Below, one piece after another: positions 34,680 through 47,865 of a DNA stretch of 64,000 nucleotides. The notes beneath the pieces were generated by a model. That model was not told the origin of the DNA and ran no database searches. It worked only from the letters and a program-made list of their open reading frames with translations. Origin of the DNA: Leptodactylus fallax (taxonomy: Eukaryota > Chordata > Amphibia > Anura > Leptodactylidae). The number at the start of each line of letters is the position of its first letter. Within the stretch, counting starts at the first letter, position 1. The stretch lies in NCBI GenBank assembly GCA_947044405.1, contig CAMRHE010000157.1, positions 1,324,501 through 1,388,500 on the forward strand, in the 5' to 3' direction. A program made the translations under genes and the position numbers.

Positions 34680-35721
34680 AGTGTCCTGGATTCTGCCACC
34701 TTGCCTAATTAAATGAGATATGGTGACTTCATACTATATGTAGTGTCTGCTATGCAACAGGAAACCACACCAACATGCAGTTTGGCCGCAAATCAGTGTG
34801 TTCTTCAAAGTAATTGTTAATGTCTACTGTTTACCTGATAAACTATGTGGTCAGTCATTTAAAAAGTGCAACGATATGCTGTAGAACACTGCAAGGTTTT
34901 CAGCTGCACCTCAGTCACTACATATCAACTTACTCTAATACCATGAAGCCATAATGTTAAAATCACTGTCAAAAGATATGCAGTATTTTTCAGGTAAATT
35001 GAAAAACATTGATTATATTGTGACATTGGCACCTGTCGCGGAATGGGACATATTAGGCAGCACGTAATCAGTTACTACATGAAATGATATATTCAAAGCA
35101 AAAAAAAAAGAAAAAAATCCAGCATAAGGACCAAATTGTAATGGCTGGATGACTGGCTTAGATCATCATTACCACAAAAAGCCTAAAACTGACGATTAGG
35201 TTATGGATTCTCAAGGCTCGATGATGGCTAGCTTATCTGGTCCCACAAAAGAGCAACTATATCAGAAACTGCTGAAAAAAAAATTAACCTGGTTATGACA
35301 GAAAGGTACAAGACCTTACAGTGCATTGTAGATTGCTGTGTATGGTCTGTGCAGCTGCAGCATGGTCAATACTACATTTCATGCAGTAAGCCTAATCAGC
35401 AAAAAATAACAGTACGTACTGACAGGGCCGCTTTATCCATAGGGCCAACGATGCGCTTACACCTGGCCCTATGGTAGCAGGAGAACCGTTGCGACAGCGG
35501 GACAGTCCTACATATGCTGTCCCCCCGTTCTGGGCTGCCCCAGTTGCATTTAATGATGAAGCAGGAAGCCATTCGCTCCCTGCTTCACCGTTCTTCCCCA
35601 TCTCTTCCCCGGGAGCTGCGGGTGCAATGTGATAACATCATTTACATCGCGTCTGCAGCTCCCTGAAGACTCTGACCCGAGACAGAGTAGGACAGGGACA
35701 GTAAACTGTGGGGGCAACTAC

Positions 35722-35990
35722 AGGGCTATGAATATGACCTTGGATTCACTTTAAAGATGAGAATCTCCACTTTAAAATGATACCAAGATCATCATGATAG
35801 CACTTACAGATCCAGAGTGATTCGCTGGTGAAAATGATGTTCTGCATTGAGATTCCAATGCAAATCTCAATTCCCAACAGCGTTTTTAACAGCGAATCGC
35901 TCTGAATCTGTAAGGGCTATCATGATGATCTTGGTATCATCTCATCTGAGATTTTCATCTTCAAAATGAATCCAAGGTCATCTTCATCTT
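35722..35990. repeat. Fold-back repeat in A4, partly eroded
   Basis: Diverged copy of 3230-3501. The right end is altered (cttcatcttcatcttagagc), and about 50 bases that follow it in A1 are missing. Confidence 0.65.
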
Positions 35991-36057
35991 CATCTTAGAG
36001 CTGCATGAAGGAGGAAGGAGGGGAAGGAGCAGAGCTTCAGACTGCAGAGACACATTA

Positions 36058-36168
36058 GAAAAGACCAAAAACCAAGAGCAAAATACGTATATGTATAAAA
36101 TTACAAATCTTTATTAGGTATAACAAAATATATATAGTTATCAAAATTGAGCAATACACAGCTCCAGT
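36058..36168. repeat. Detached copy of a fold-back arm
   Basis: agaaaagaccaaaaaccaag through gagcaatacaca repeats 36471-36581 in direct orientation with few changes. It sits at the left edge of the rearranged segment, directly after cagagacacatt. Confidence 0.75.
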
Positions 36169-36172
36169 AAAC

Positions 36173-36390
36173 TTCCTGGTTATGTTCAGAGGGGTATCAC
36201 AGAAGAATACCCCTCTGCCTAGGCTCAGAGGGGTATTACATTATCCCTCTATGTGACAATCAGAGAGCAAAAGTTTAGTATAGTCTGTGATTGATAGGAT
36301 AGGAAAGGTGATAACATGGACAGAAGTCCATGCTATCCCTCCCCCTCGGGTCACCTACAGGTTATGCACAGACAATGTGTCTCTGCATAA
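36173..36390 (-). repeat. Inverted duplicate of flanking A4 sequence
   Basis: gtaaacttcctggttatg through cagacaatgtgtctctg is the reverse complement, with small differences, of about 39013-39222 (gcagagacacattgcctg...aaccaggaagtttac). Host sequence from one side of the fold-back element is thus present inverted on the other side. Confidence 0.85.
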
Positions 36391-37264
36391 GTAAAGTATT
36401 AGTTCAACAACTACCTCCACATATCCTAAAATGAACTGAACATAAAGCTCATTGGAAGTGCAACCAGACAGAAAAGACCAAAAACCAAGAACAAAATACG
36501 TATATGTATAAAATTACAAATCTTTATTAGGTATAACAAAATATATATAGTTATCAAAATTGAGCAATACACATCAGTGCAAATATACAGTATATAGATA
36601 GGAAAAAGGCATAAAATATAACCTGTCTCCACACTACAGGTAGAAAACAAACGGTGATGAGGGGATTATCTACCACATTTACATAGAATAACATTAAACT
36701 TTAATCCAGTGAGTCATACCAGTTATAACAGACAAACTGAAAATATATAACAACAAAGCAGATAAGTATTAAAGTAAACTGGCAGATAATATAGATATAA
36801 ATATGTCTGCAGAGGTAACAGCTCTATTGGTAATAAAGATCAATTACAAAGTAATATCAGCTTACCCACAGACATGTTAAAATGTGGGAGAACCCCCTCT
36901 CACAACACTATGGAACCCCAACGCGCGTTTCATCTATAGAAGACTTCGTCAGGAGATCACTTTGTAATTGATCTTTATTACCAATAGAGCTGTTACCTCT
37001 GCAGACATATTTATATCTGCATTATCTGCCAGCTTACTTTAATACTTATCTGCTTTTTGTTATATATTTTCAGTCTGTCTGTTATAACTGGTATGACTCA
37101 CTGTATTAAAGTTTAATGTTATTCCATGTAAATGTGGTAGATAATCCCCTCATCACCGTTTGTTTTCTACCTGTAGTGTGGAGATAGGTTATATTTTATG
37201 CCTTTTTCCTATCTATATATATTTGCACTGATGTGTATTGCTCAATTTTGATTAACTATATATA

Positions 37265-38853
37265 CTGTAGGGAAAAAAGTATTTAGTCAGCCACCAATTG
37301 TGCAAGTTCTCCCAGATGAGGCCGGCCTGTAATTGACATCATAGGTAGACCTCAACTATGAGAGACAAAATGAGAAAACAAATCCAGAAAATCACACTGT
37401 CTGATTTTTAAAGACTTTATTTGCAAATTATGGTGGAAAATAAGTATTTGGTCAATAACAAAAGTTCATCTCAATACTTTGTTCTATATCCTTTGTTGGC
37501 AATGACAGAGGTCAAACGTTTTCTGTAAGCCTTCACAAGGTTGGCACACACTGTGGCTGGTATGCTGGCCCATTCCTCCATGCAGATCTCTACAGCAGTG
37601 ATGTTTTGGGGCTGTCGCTGGGCAACACGGACTTTCAACTCCCTCCAAAGGTTTTCTATGGGGTTGAGATCTGGAGACTGGCTAGGCCACTACAGGACCT
37701 TGAAATGCTTTTTACGAAGCCACTCCTTCGTTGCACTGACGGTGTGCTTGGGATCATTGTCATGCTGAAAGACCCAGCCACGTTTCATCTTCAATACCCT
37801 TGCTGATGGAAGGAGGTTTGCACTCAAAATCTCACTATACATGGCCCCATTCATTCTTTCATGTACACGGATCAGTCGTCCTGGTCCCTTTGCAGAGAAA
37901 CAGCCCAAAAGCAAGATGTTGCCACCCCCATGCTTCACAGTAGGTATGGTGTTCTTTGGATGCAACTCAGCATTCACTCTCCTCCAAACACGAGTTGTGT
38001 TTCTACCAAACAGTTCTACTTTGGTTTCATCTGACCATATGACATTCTCCCAATACTCTTCTGGAACATCCAAATGCTCTTTAGCAAACTTCAGACGGGC
38101 CCGGATATGTACTGGCTTAAGCAGGGGGACACGTCAGGCACTGCAGGATCTGAGTCCCTAGCGGCGTAGTGTGTTACTGATGGTAGCCTTTGTTACGTTA
38201 GTCCCAGATTTCTGCAGGTCATTCACTAGGTCCCCCCGTGTGTTTCTGGGATTTTTGCTCACCGTTCTTGTGATCATTTTGACCCCACGGGGTGAGATCT
38301 TGCATGGAGCCAATGATCGAGGGAGATTATCAGTGGTCTTGTATGTCTTCCATTTTCTACTTATTGCTCCCACAGTTGATTTCTTCACACCAAGCTGCTT
38401 GCCTATTGCAGATTCAGTCTTCCCAGCCTGGTGCAGGTCTACAATTTTGTTTCTGATGTCCTTCCACAGCTCTTTGGTCTTCACCATAGTGGAGTTTGGA
38501 GTGTGACTGTTTGAGGTTGTGGACAGGTGTCTTTTATACTGATAACAATGTCAAACAGGTGCCATTACTACAGATAATGAGTGGAGGACAGAGGAGCCTC
38601 TTAAAGAAGAAGTTACAGGTCTGTGAGAGACAGAAATCTTGCTTGTTTGTAGATGACCAAATACTTATTTTCCACCATAATTTGCAAATAAATTCTTAAA
38701 AAATCAGACAATGTGATTTTCTAGATATGTTTTCTCATTTTGTCTCTCATAGTTGAGGTCTACCTATGATGACAATTACAGGCCTCTCTCATCTTTTTAA
38801 GTGGGTGAACTTGCACAATTGGTGGCTGACTAAATACTTTTTTTTCCCCACTG
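37265..38853 (-). mobile_element. Tc1 transposon, full length but decayed
   Basis: Ends ctgtagggaaaaaagtattt and aatactttttttccccactg form inverted repeats flanked by TA (37263-37264, 38854-38855). Internal inverted stretches include gtcagccaccaattgtgcaa. Same family as the truncated copies in A1-A3. Confidence 0.92.
37500..38487 (-). pseudogene. Tc1 transposase, broken
   Basis: Begins [19 protein letters not shown] at 38487 (first helix-turn-helix), with a second DNA-binding region to about 38158 where a stop follows SNTLRR. The catalytic part resumes at 38073 with [13 protein letters not shown] (first Asp), the Gly-rich VKHGGGN, and [11 protein letters not shown] (second Asp). Another stop follows HFKVL at about 37690, just before the [15 protein letters not shown] region (catalytic Glu). 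DD34E family, usual length about 340 residues; not expressible as one protein. Confidence 0.88.
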
Positions 38854-39288
38854 TATTTTGTTATACCTAATAAAGATTTGTAATTTTATACATATACATA
38901 TTTTGCTCTTGGTTTTTGGTCTTTTCTATCTGGTTGCACTTCCAATGAGCTTTATGTGCAATTCATTTTAGGATATGTGGAGGTAGTTGTTGTACTAATA
39001 CTTTACTTATGCAGAGACACATTGCCTGTACATAACCTGTATGTGACCCGAGGGGGAGGGGTAGCATGGACTTCTGTCCATGTTATCACCTTTCCTATCA
39101 ATCACAGAGCATACTAAACTTTTGCTCTCTGATTGTCACATAGAGGGATAATACCCCTCTGAGCCTAGGCAGAGGGGTATTCTTCTGTGATACCCCTCTG
39201 AACAAAACCAGGAAGTTTACTGGCGCTGTGACCCATAGTCCAGATCGCACTGCCAAAAGAGTTGCACCAAACGCTTCCACAACACATA

Positions 39289-40925
<1,637 letters not shown>

Positions 40926-42473
40926 TACACAAAGTCATCAATAAAGTTTACATTTCTTCGTTGTCCCTGTCCTGTCCAGGCCTGATCTTTATAGAGTAAA
41001 ATACTCCGACCGCCTTTCTAGCAATATCCATTATATGCTAAAATAACAGCAATAACGATTACTACTAGAGATGAACATATAAAACATTTCTGACAGGCGG
41101 AAAAGTTCTATTAGTTAGATAACACATTTTCACCCATTGAATATCACCATATAAAATCCCAGTTTTTGTCAGCTTTCGGATGGGTATAATAGCGGGTGCT
41201 GATGGGGGGCTCTCTTATGAAACCTTTGCATTGGGCCCACAATGTGTAAAAATGGCCCTCCGTACTGATACATTTCCTGCAGTAAGCTTGGGCCGCAAAA
41301 TAAACAGTAATAGGACCTATTCTATGTTTTTCCCTGGGCTCACAGCCCCCTACACGGAACTGTGATAATACACAGTCATGTGTATGGGGTCATAGAAAAT
41401 AATGGGTCGGTGTACTAGCAGTTCAAAACATGGCTAGCACACTAACAAATCCCAAATTTGTGTGCATGAAGCCAAATGCTAAGTTAACATTTCCTTTTTT
41501 ACAGTCCACTTCTCTCATCTTACATAGGATGAAAGCAATATACTTAAACCATGCAGCACTGTGTGGTAAAAATGATCTGTATTCTGTGGGTCAGTACGAT
41601 CACGGCTATACCATATTTATATAGTATTTGTAATGTTTTGATACCTTTCAAAAAATGAAAAACTTTGCAAAATAGAAAAAAATGTTTCTGTCGCCATGTT
41701 CTGACACTTGTAACTTTTTCAAATTTACAAGTATGGAGCTGGATATGGCGTCTTTTTATGCAGGACAAAATTACGTTTTTAGTGATACAATTTGGGTGAA
41801 GGTCTGATCGTTTGATCACTTTTTATTCAATTTTTTTTTAGGAGGTTTACGCCGTTCACCGTATGGGATAAATATTTTAATAGTTCAGGCATTGTTGTGC
41901 AAGGGGACACCTAAAGTGTTTATGTGATTTAGGGAAAGGGGGGTGATTTCAATGTTTGTGTTTTTTTAATACTTTTAGAAACTCTTTATTTTCTTCTTTT
42001 ACTTTTATGTTCAGACCCCCTAGGAACCTTGAACCCTAGGGGTTGTGTGAATCTAGCCTTATCGGACACATACTTTTTTCAACAAAAACTAATTTATTTA
42101 TAATAATTAAAATTATAAGGTAAATTATTTAATTAGGCCAAAACCCCTGACTTAGGAAGAGTCATTCACCAGCACTCAAGAGAGGAAAAACCCCTGTGGA
42201 GGAAACCTCTGGGGAACCATGGCTGATGGACTGTCCTTCTCTCTGGGCATTAAGAGGCTGTAGAAAACAAACAGTAACTGTTATTGCAGGCAATGTTGCC
42301 TTTGCTGAGATTATTGAGCAGAAACTCAATACTTAAGACCCTTTTACAGGGCCCTGTAATCAGGACAATGAGTATTCATATCAGCACTCATTCCTTATTA
42401 CTGGCCTGTGTAAACAGGGCACCAACCAGCAGATAAAAGAGTAAAATCTTGTTTGTTGGCTGATCGGATTTAA

Positions 42474-43527
42474 GTTAATGACTGTCCAAAACAACCTTCC
42501 TAAGAGTATGTAGTGACTATCCAAGACAGCCTGCACTAAGGTCAATGTAGTGACTGTCCAAGACATCTTTTACAAGTGTCTATGTATTGACTGTTCAAGA
42601 CAACCTTCCCAAGTCTATATAATAATAATAATACATTTTATTTATATAGCGCCAACATATTCCGCAGGACTGTACAATTTGTAGGGTTCAAGTACTGACA
42701 AAAAAGATACATTACAAAGATACAAAGAAATATTCAATTCACACACTGGGACTGAGTGACTGTCCAAGACAGCCTTCTCTAATGTGTATGTAGTAACTGT
42801 TCAAAACAACCTTCACCAAGGTCTGTGTAGCGACTGTACAAGACACAAAATATCTTCACAAATATCTATGCAATGGCTGTACAAGACAGTCTTCACCAAG
42901 ATTAATTTAGTGATTGTCCAAGACAGCCTTCCTTAGTCTATGTAGTGACTGTCTAGGACAGCCTTCATAAGTCTATGCAGTGACTGTTCAAGACAGCCTA
43001 GTGACTGCCCAAGACAGCCTTCACAAAGTAACTGTTAAAGACAGCTTGTGTAGTGACTGTCCAAAACATCTGTATAGTGACTTTCTAAGACAGCCTTACC
43101 AAGTCTATGTAGTGACTGTCCAAAAAAGCCTTCACCATTTTCAATGTAGTGACTGTCCAAAACAAACCATTAAAAATATCTATTTAGTGACTGTCCAAGA
43201 AAGCCTGCACCAAGGTTAATGTAGTGACTGTCCAAGACAGCCTTCACAATGTCTATGTAGTGACTGTCCAAGACAGCCTTTCTAAATCTATGCAGCAATT
43301 GTTCAAGACAGCCTTCCCATGTCTATGTCCTAGCGACTGTCCAAGACAGCCTTCACAAAGTCCTAGGTAGTGACTGTCCAAGACATCTATCAAAAATGTC
43401 TTCGTAGTGACTGTCCAAGACAGCCATCAAAAATGTCAGTCTAGAGACTGTCCAGGACAGCCTTCACTAATGTTTGCATGTAATGACTGTTCAAGACATC
43501 CTTCACCAAGGACATCTTGTCTAGTGA
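42474..43527. repeat. ~37-bp degenerate minisatellite in A4, shortened
   Basis: As 5442-6785 but about 330 bp shorter: after caagaaagcctgcaccaagg (43196) the units corresponding to about 6180-6500 of A1 are gone or rearranged. The dispersed repeat interrupts at about 42613-42762. Confidence 0.88.
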
Positions 43528-43772
43528 GTTTTCTCCGGTTTCTTGCTTGTGTTTGTATCTTTTGTACCATATCGTACTCTCTGCATCCCATCCACGTGAT
43601 TCTCTGAAAGACATAGTTACAGGATACATTTTTTTTAGTCCATGTTATAATATGTTAATGTATGCGAGAGTGGTTATATAGTATAATATTGTTGTATATG
43701 CATCTACAATGCTGTGTACTGAATTAATTAATGGATGAAATCAAGACTTCGACTATATATCCAAACGGCTAA

Positions 43773-44179
43773 GGGTGGGTTCACACTTGCGCCGGTGCTC
43801 TGTCCGCCGCGAATACGACCTAAATGTCGGAAAACTGGATAGGGAAAGGTTTGCGACGCTTTGCTTAAAAACCCATTCACTTGAATGGGTTTTTAAAGCA
43901 ATGCGCGGGTGTGCGCTTACACCCTCTGCACCGCTAAACCAGTTTTTTTCGTCAGACACAAAGTCCTGCATGTCCGACTTTGATTCCAACGAAAAAAACT
44001 GTCTTCGCGGCGCAGAGAGTGTAAGAGCACACCCGCGCATTGCTTTAAAAACCCATTCAAGTGAATGGGTTTTTAAGTAAAACGTCGCAAACCTTTACCT
44101 ATCCAGTGCCTATACAGTTTTCCGACATTTAGGTCGGATTCGGGGCAAATGGAGTGCCGGCGCAAGTGTGAACCCACCC
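43773..44179. mobile_element. TAA-flanked fold-back MITE, A4
   Basis: Diverged copy of 7036-7442, with TAA at 43770-43772 and 44180-44182. Several bases differ (for example ctctgtccgccgcgaatacg). Confidence 0.75.
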
Positions 44180-44196
44180 TAAGAGATCTAGAAAAG

Positions 44197-44906
44197 TCTT
44201 TTTTTGTAAATAAAACATAACCTTTAATAGTGATAAAAAATAAAATAAATATAGTATATAAGCAAACACACTCCTACTCTAAATAAATAGTATTGACTGT
44301 ATATTTTATATACTGATGGAAATAGGCTATAAGTTGCCTTAGATTTATTGCCCAAAGTTGTCCCCAATCAGACCGATCTCAGTATTCCCCCTTCTAATCT
44401 ATCTATTTATCTAATCTAATAATTAGATACTTTTGCTTATCTGTCCCTAACTCTCAAACTCCTGAACCTTCTCTTAAAAATATATAGAGAGGGGGAATAG
44501 GAAGAGGCAAGGGAAGAAAAAAATGAAAATAAGTATAAGGGAAGTTATAGCACTAGTGGGAATAATGGAACTTTTTTTTAATAAAAATATATATGTTTCA
44601 GAGAATTTCCCACCAGAAAAGAAATAAGAAAATAAGAATTTCCCTGTTTTTGAAATTTGCACATGTTGACATATTTGCACCCCCTGAGGGAATGTTACTA
44701 ATTATTAGATTAGAAGGGGGAATACTCAGATCGGTCTGATTGGGGACAACTTTGGGCAATAAATCTGAGGCAACTTATAGCCTATTTCCATCAGTATATA
44801 AAATATACAGTCAATACTATTTATTTAGAGTAGGAGTGTGTTTGTTTATATACTATATTTAATTTTTTTTTCATTATTAAAGGTTATGTTTTATTTACAA
44901 AAAAGA
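44197..44906. repeat. Palindrome with ~200-bp arms
   Basis: ttttttgtaaataaaacata through gtattcccccttctaatct is mirrored by agattagaagggggaatact through ggttatgttttatttacaaa. The loop is about 305 bp. In A1-A3 only the outer part of the left arm survives, cut by the truncated Tc1. Probably a fold-back or MITE-type element; no gene. Confidence 0.85.
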
Positions 44907-45075
44907 TTTTTATATATGCATCTACTATACTGGTTGTTTAAGTTCAAAACCACATCTGTCTATGATGTCACACCAGAGTTCCATAGTTGTCATAGCAACC
45001 AGTCAGACAACTGATTTATTTAAAACCTGCCATGAGGCATATTTTCTTACATCAGTTTTTACACTTTGACATTCC

Positions 45076-45249
45076 ATACCTCCCAACTTTTCAAGGATGC
45101 AAAGAGGGACAATAGTTGAATTTTCTTAAATGAAACCACGCCCATGGACACACCCCCTTCACGCCCCTAGAAACGCCCCAACTTTTCCTATAAATATGAG
45201 CATTTCCTCAGCATCATTTTAGTAAGCCTATAGTTTTACCAACATAAAA

Positions 45250-45288
<39 letters not shown>

Positions 45289-45664
45289 TAGATAGATATG
45301 TGTATGTATATCTCAAACATTGTGGATCAGGTTGCATATTATTTGCGTTACTTTTCCTAAATTGGATATAACACTTGCTTTTGCTCTTTCCAGGTATTTT
45401 CATTAATAGAGACATAATTAAGGAGAAAAACAAAAATATTTATTTCCAACAAGTAAAGTGCATGAAACTATCAAAGCAGCCTTGGTAGTCTTAAGTATTT
45501 CAAAACAGTATTTTATAACTATATAGTTATTATTTGTCACTTAGATACCCAATATAAACAGTAGAATATTACACCTTACAGGACAGGTCCGCTCTACTAG
45601 AACAGCATATTACAGGGATAGTTCCACTCTTCTATGTAAAGTCAATATATTACAGGGACAGGTT
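45076..45664. repeat. Left end of the ATACCTCCCAAC element (first copy)
   Basis: About 590 bp repeated in the same orientation at 54241-54827 with few differences. Starts atacctcccaacttttcaag; includes a (TA)n-(GATA)n microsatellite (about 45251-45297) and nearby ttacaggaca-type repeats. It lies just beyond the C-terminal end of the hAT-like gene. Confidence 0.85.
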
Positions 45665-45979
45665 TGCTCTTCTATGTATGTTTAGCACTGAGACTACAGA
45701 GTTGAGCCGATTGTTATTTTCTTTTGTTCCTATTACAAATAGTTCCATATTTTATGTGCAGTTTTGGCTAAGTGGACAAGACCTGTCCCTGTTATACACT
45801 GGCCTTATATGGGAAAGTGAATCAGTACCTGTAAAATGCTGCCCTTATTTAGGGAAGAATATTTAGGTGAAAATAGACTTTAAATTATATACTGTAAACA
45901 TAACTAAACCTGTAAACTTATAATACTGTAACAAAAAAGTTAAAAAGTGCAAAACCAGAAACACAACTGTGCAAAAGTT
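45665..45979. other. Non-coding stretch between repeat and hAT-like gene end
   Basis: AT-rich, with no gene I can support. Likely the 3' flank of the hAT-like transposase gene. Confidence 0.45.
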
Positions 45980-46298
45980 CTAATCAAGGACCATAATATC
46001 ATCATCGTCATCATCATCAGCATCTACTTGTGCACTACTAGGCATAGAAGTGGATTTTTCAGAACCCACACATTTTTGGCCCTTTTTCTGTCCTGTTTTG
46101 GACTTTCTTTTTGCTGACGAGCTACTGGAAGTCTTTCTTGATGCTATAGTGGCAAAATGAGTAAACAAAGGTGCAGGTCGCTTGACAGGTAAATATGGTC
46201 CTTCCTAGCTTATGGTTGGTTCACCTGAAGGACCTGCTTCCATTGCTTGCATGGTCGAATAAGTATTTTGAGGTCTGGACTCTCTTGTACTCTCTGTA

Positions 46299-47865
46299 CA
46301 GTCATGGCCAAAAGTTTTGAGAATGATACAAATATTAATTTTTACAAAGTCTACTGCTTCAGTTTTTCTAATGGCAATTTGCATATACTCCAGAATGTTA
46401 TAAAGAGTGATCAGCTTAACAGCAATTACTTGCAAAGTCAATATTTGCCTAGAAAATGAACTTTATCCCCCAAAACACATTTCCACAGTATTGCAGCCCT
46501 GCCTTAAAAGGACCACCTAACATCGTTTCAGTGATTGCTCCATTAACACAGGTGTGGGTGTTGATGAGGACAGGGCTGGAGATCAATCTGTCATGATTAA
46601 GTAAGAATGACACCACTGGACACTTTGAAAGGAGGCTGGTGCTTGCCATCATTGTTTCTCTTCTGTTAACCATGGTTATCTCTAAAGAAACACGTGCAGT
46701 CATCATTGCACTGCACAAAAATGGCCTAACTGGGAAGAGTATTGCAGCTAGAAAGATTGCACCTCAGTCAACAATCTATCGCATCATCAAGAACTTCAAG
46801 GAGAGAGGTTCCATTGGTGCCAAAACGGCTCCAGGGTGCCCAAGAAAGACCAGCAAGCGGCAGGACCGTCTCTTAAAAGTGTTTCAGCTGCGGGATCGGG
46901 CTACCAGCAGTGCAGAGCTTGCTGAGGATTGGCAGCAGGCAGGTGTGAGTGCATCTGCACGCACTGTGAGGCGGAGACTCTTGGAGCAAGGCCTGGTCTC
47001 AAGGAGGGCAGCAAAGAAGCCACTTCTCTCCAGAAAAAACATCAGGGACAGACTGATATTCTGCAAAAGGTACAGGGAGTGGACTGCTGAGGACTGGGGT
47101 AAAGTCATTTTCTCTGATGAATCCCCTTTTCGATTGTTTGGAACATCTGGAAAACAGCTTATTCGGAGAAGAAGAGGTGAGCGCTACCACCAGTCTTGTC
47201 TCATGCCAACTGTAAAGCATCCTGAAACCATTCATGTGTGGGGTTGCTTCTCAGCCAAGGGAATCGGCTCTCTCACAGTCTTGCCTAAAAACACAGCCAT
47301 GAATAAAGAATGGTATCAGAATGTCCTCCAAGAGCAACTTCTCCCAACCGTCCAAGAGCAGTTTGGCGCTCAATAATGCCTTTTCCAGCATGATGGAGCA
47401 CCTCGCCATAAAGCAAAGGTGATAACTAAATGGCTCAGGGAACAAAACATAGAGATTTTGGGTCCATGGCCTGGAAACTCCCCAGATCTTAATCCCATTG
47501 AGAACTTGTGGTCAATCATCAAGAGACGGGTGGACAAACAAAAACCAACAAATTCAGACAAAATTAAAGCATTGATTCTGCAAGAATGGACTGCTATCAG
47601 TCAGGATTTGGTCCAGAAGTTGATTGAGAGCTTGCCAGGGAGAATTGCAGAGGTCCTGAAGAAGAAGGGTCAACACTGCAAATATTGACTTGCTGCATTA
47701 ACTCATTCTAACTGTCAATATAAGCTTCTGTTACTCATAATATGAATGCAATTATATTTCTGTATGTGATAAAAACATCTGACAAACACACATAAAAACC
47801 AGAGGGCAGCAGATCATGTGAAAATATAATATTTGTGTCATTCTCAAAACTTTTGGCCATGACTG
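46299..47865 (+). mobile_element. Tc1 transposon, nearly intact
   Basis: Ends CAGTCATGGCCAAAAGTTTT and inverse, flanked by TA (46297-46298, 47866-47867). Terminal repeats similar over about 45 bp. Inserted in the C-terminal part of the hAT-like gene, in opposite orientation. Removing it joins RQE to STRESRPQN in the hAT frame. Confidence 0.93.
46672..47688 (+). pseudogene. Tc1 transposase with one in-frame stop
   Basis: From MVISKETRAVIIALHKNG (ATG 46672) the frame runs to TAA at 47374-47376, then continues in the same frame, CLFQHDGAPRH through NPIENLW to KGQHCKY-stop (47686-47688). Triad motifs are all present: FSDESPF, FQHDGAPRH, NPIENLW. Both helix-turn-helix regions are recognisable in the first 120 residues. 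Total 338 codons, normal for the family. I see only one disabling change. Confidence 0.9.

Larger units (their letters stand above)
36388..39012. mobile_element. Large fold-back element interrupted by a Tc1
   Basis: The left end cataagtaaagtattagttc mirrors the right end ctaatactttacttatg. Arms: about 36388-36860 and, inverted, 36960-37262 plus 38856-39012, with the Tc1 (37265-38853) sitting in the right arm. The loop contains gcgcgtttcatctatagaag and acttcgtcaggag. Joining the arms across the Tc1 and one TA restores the mirror image of the left arm. No protein is encoded by the element itself. Confidence 0.8.
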
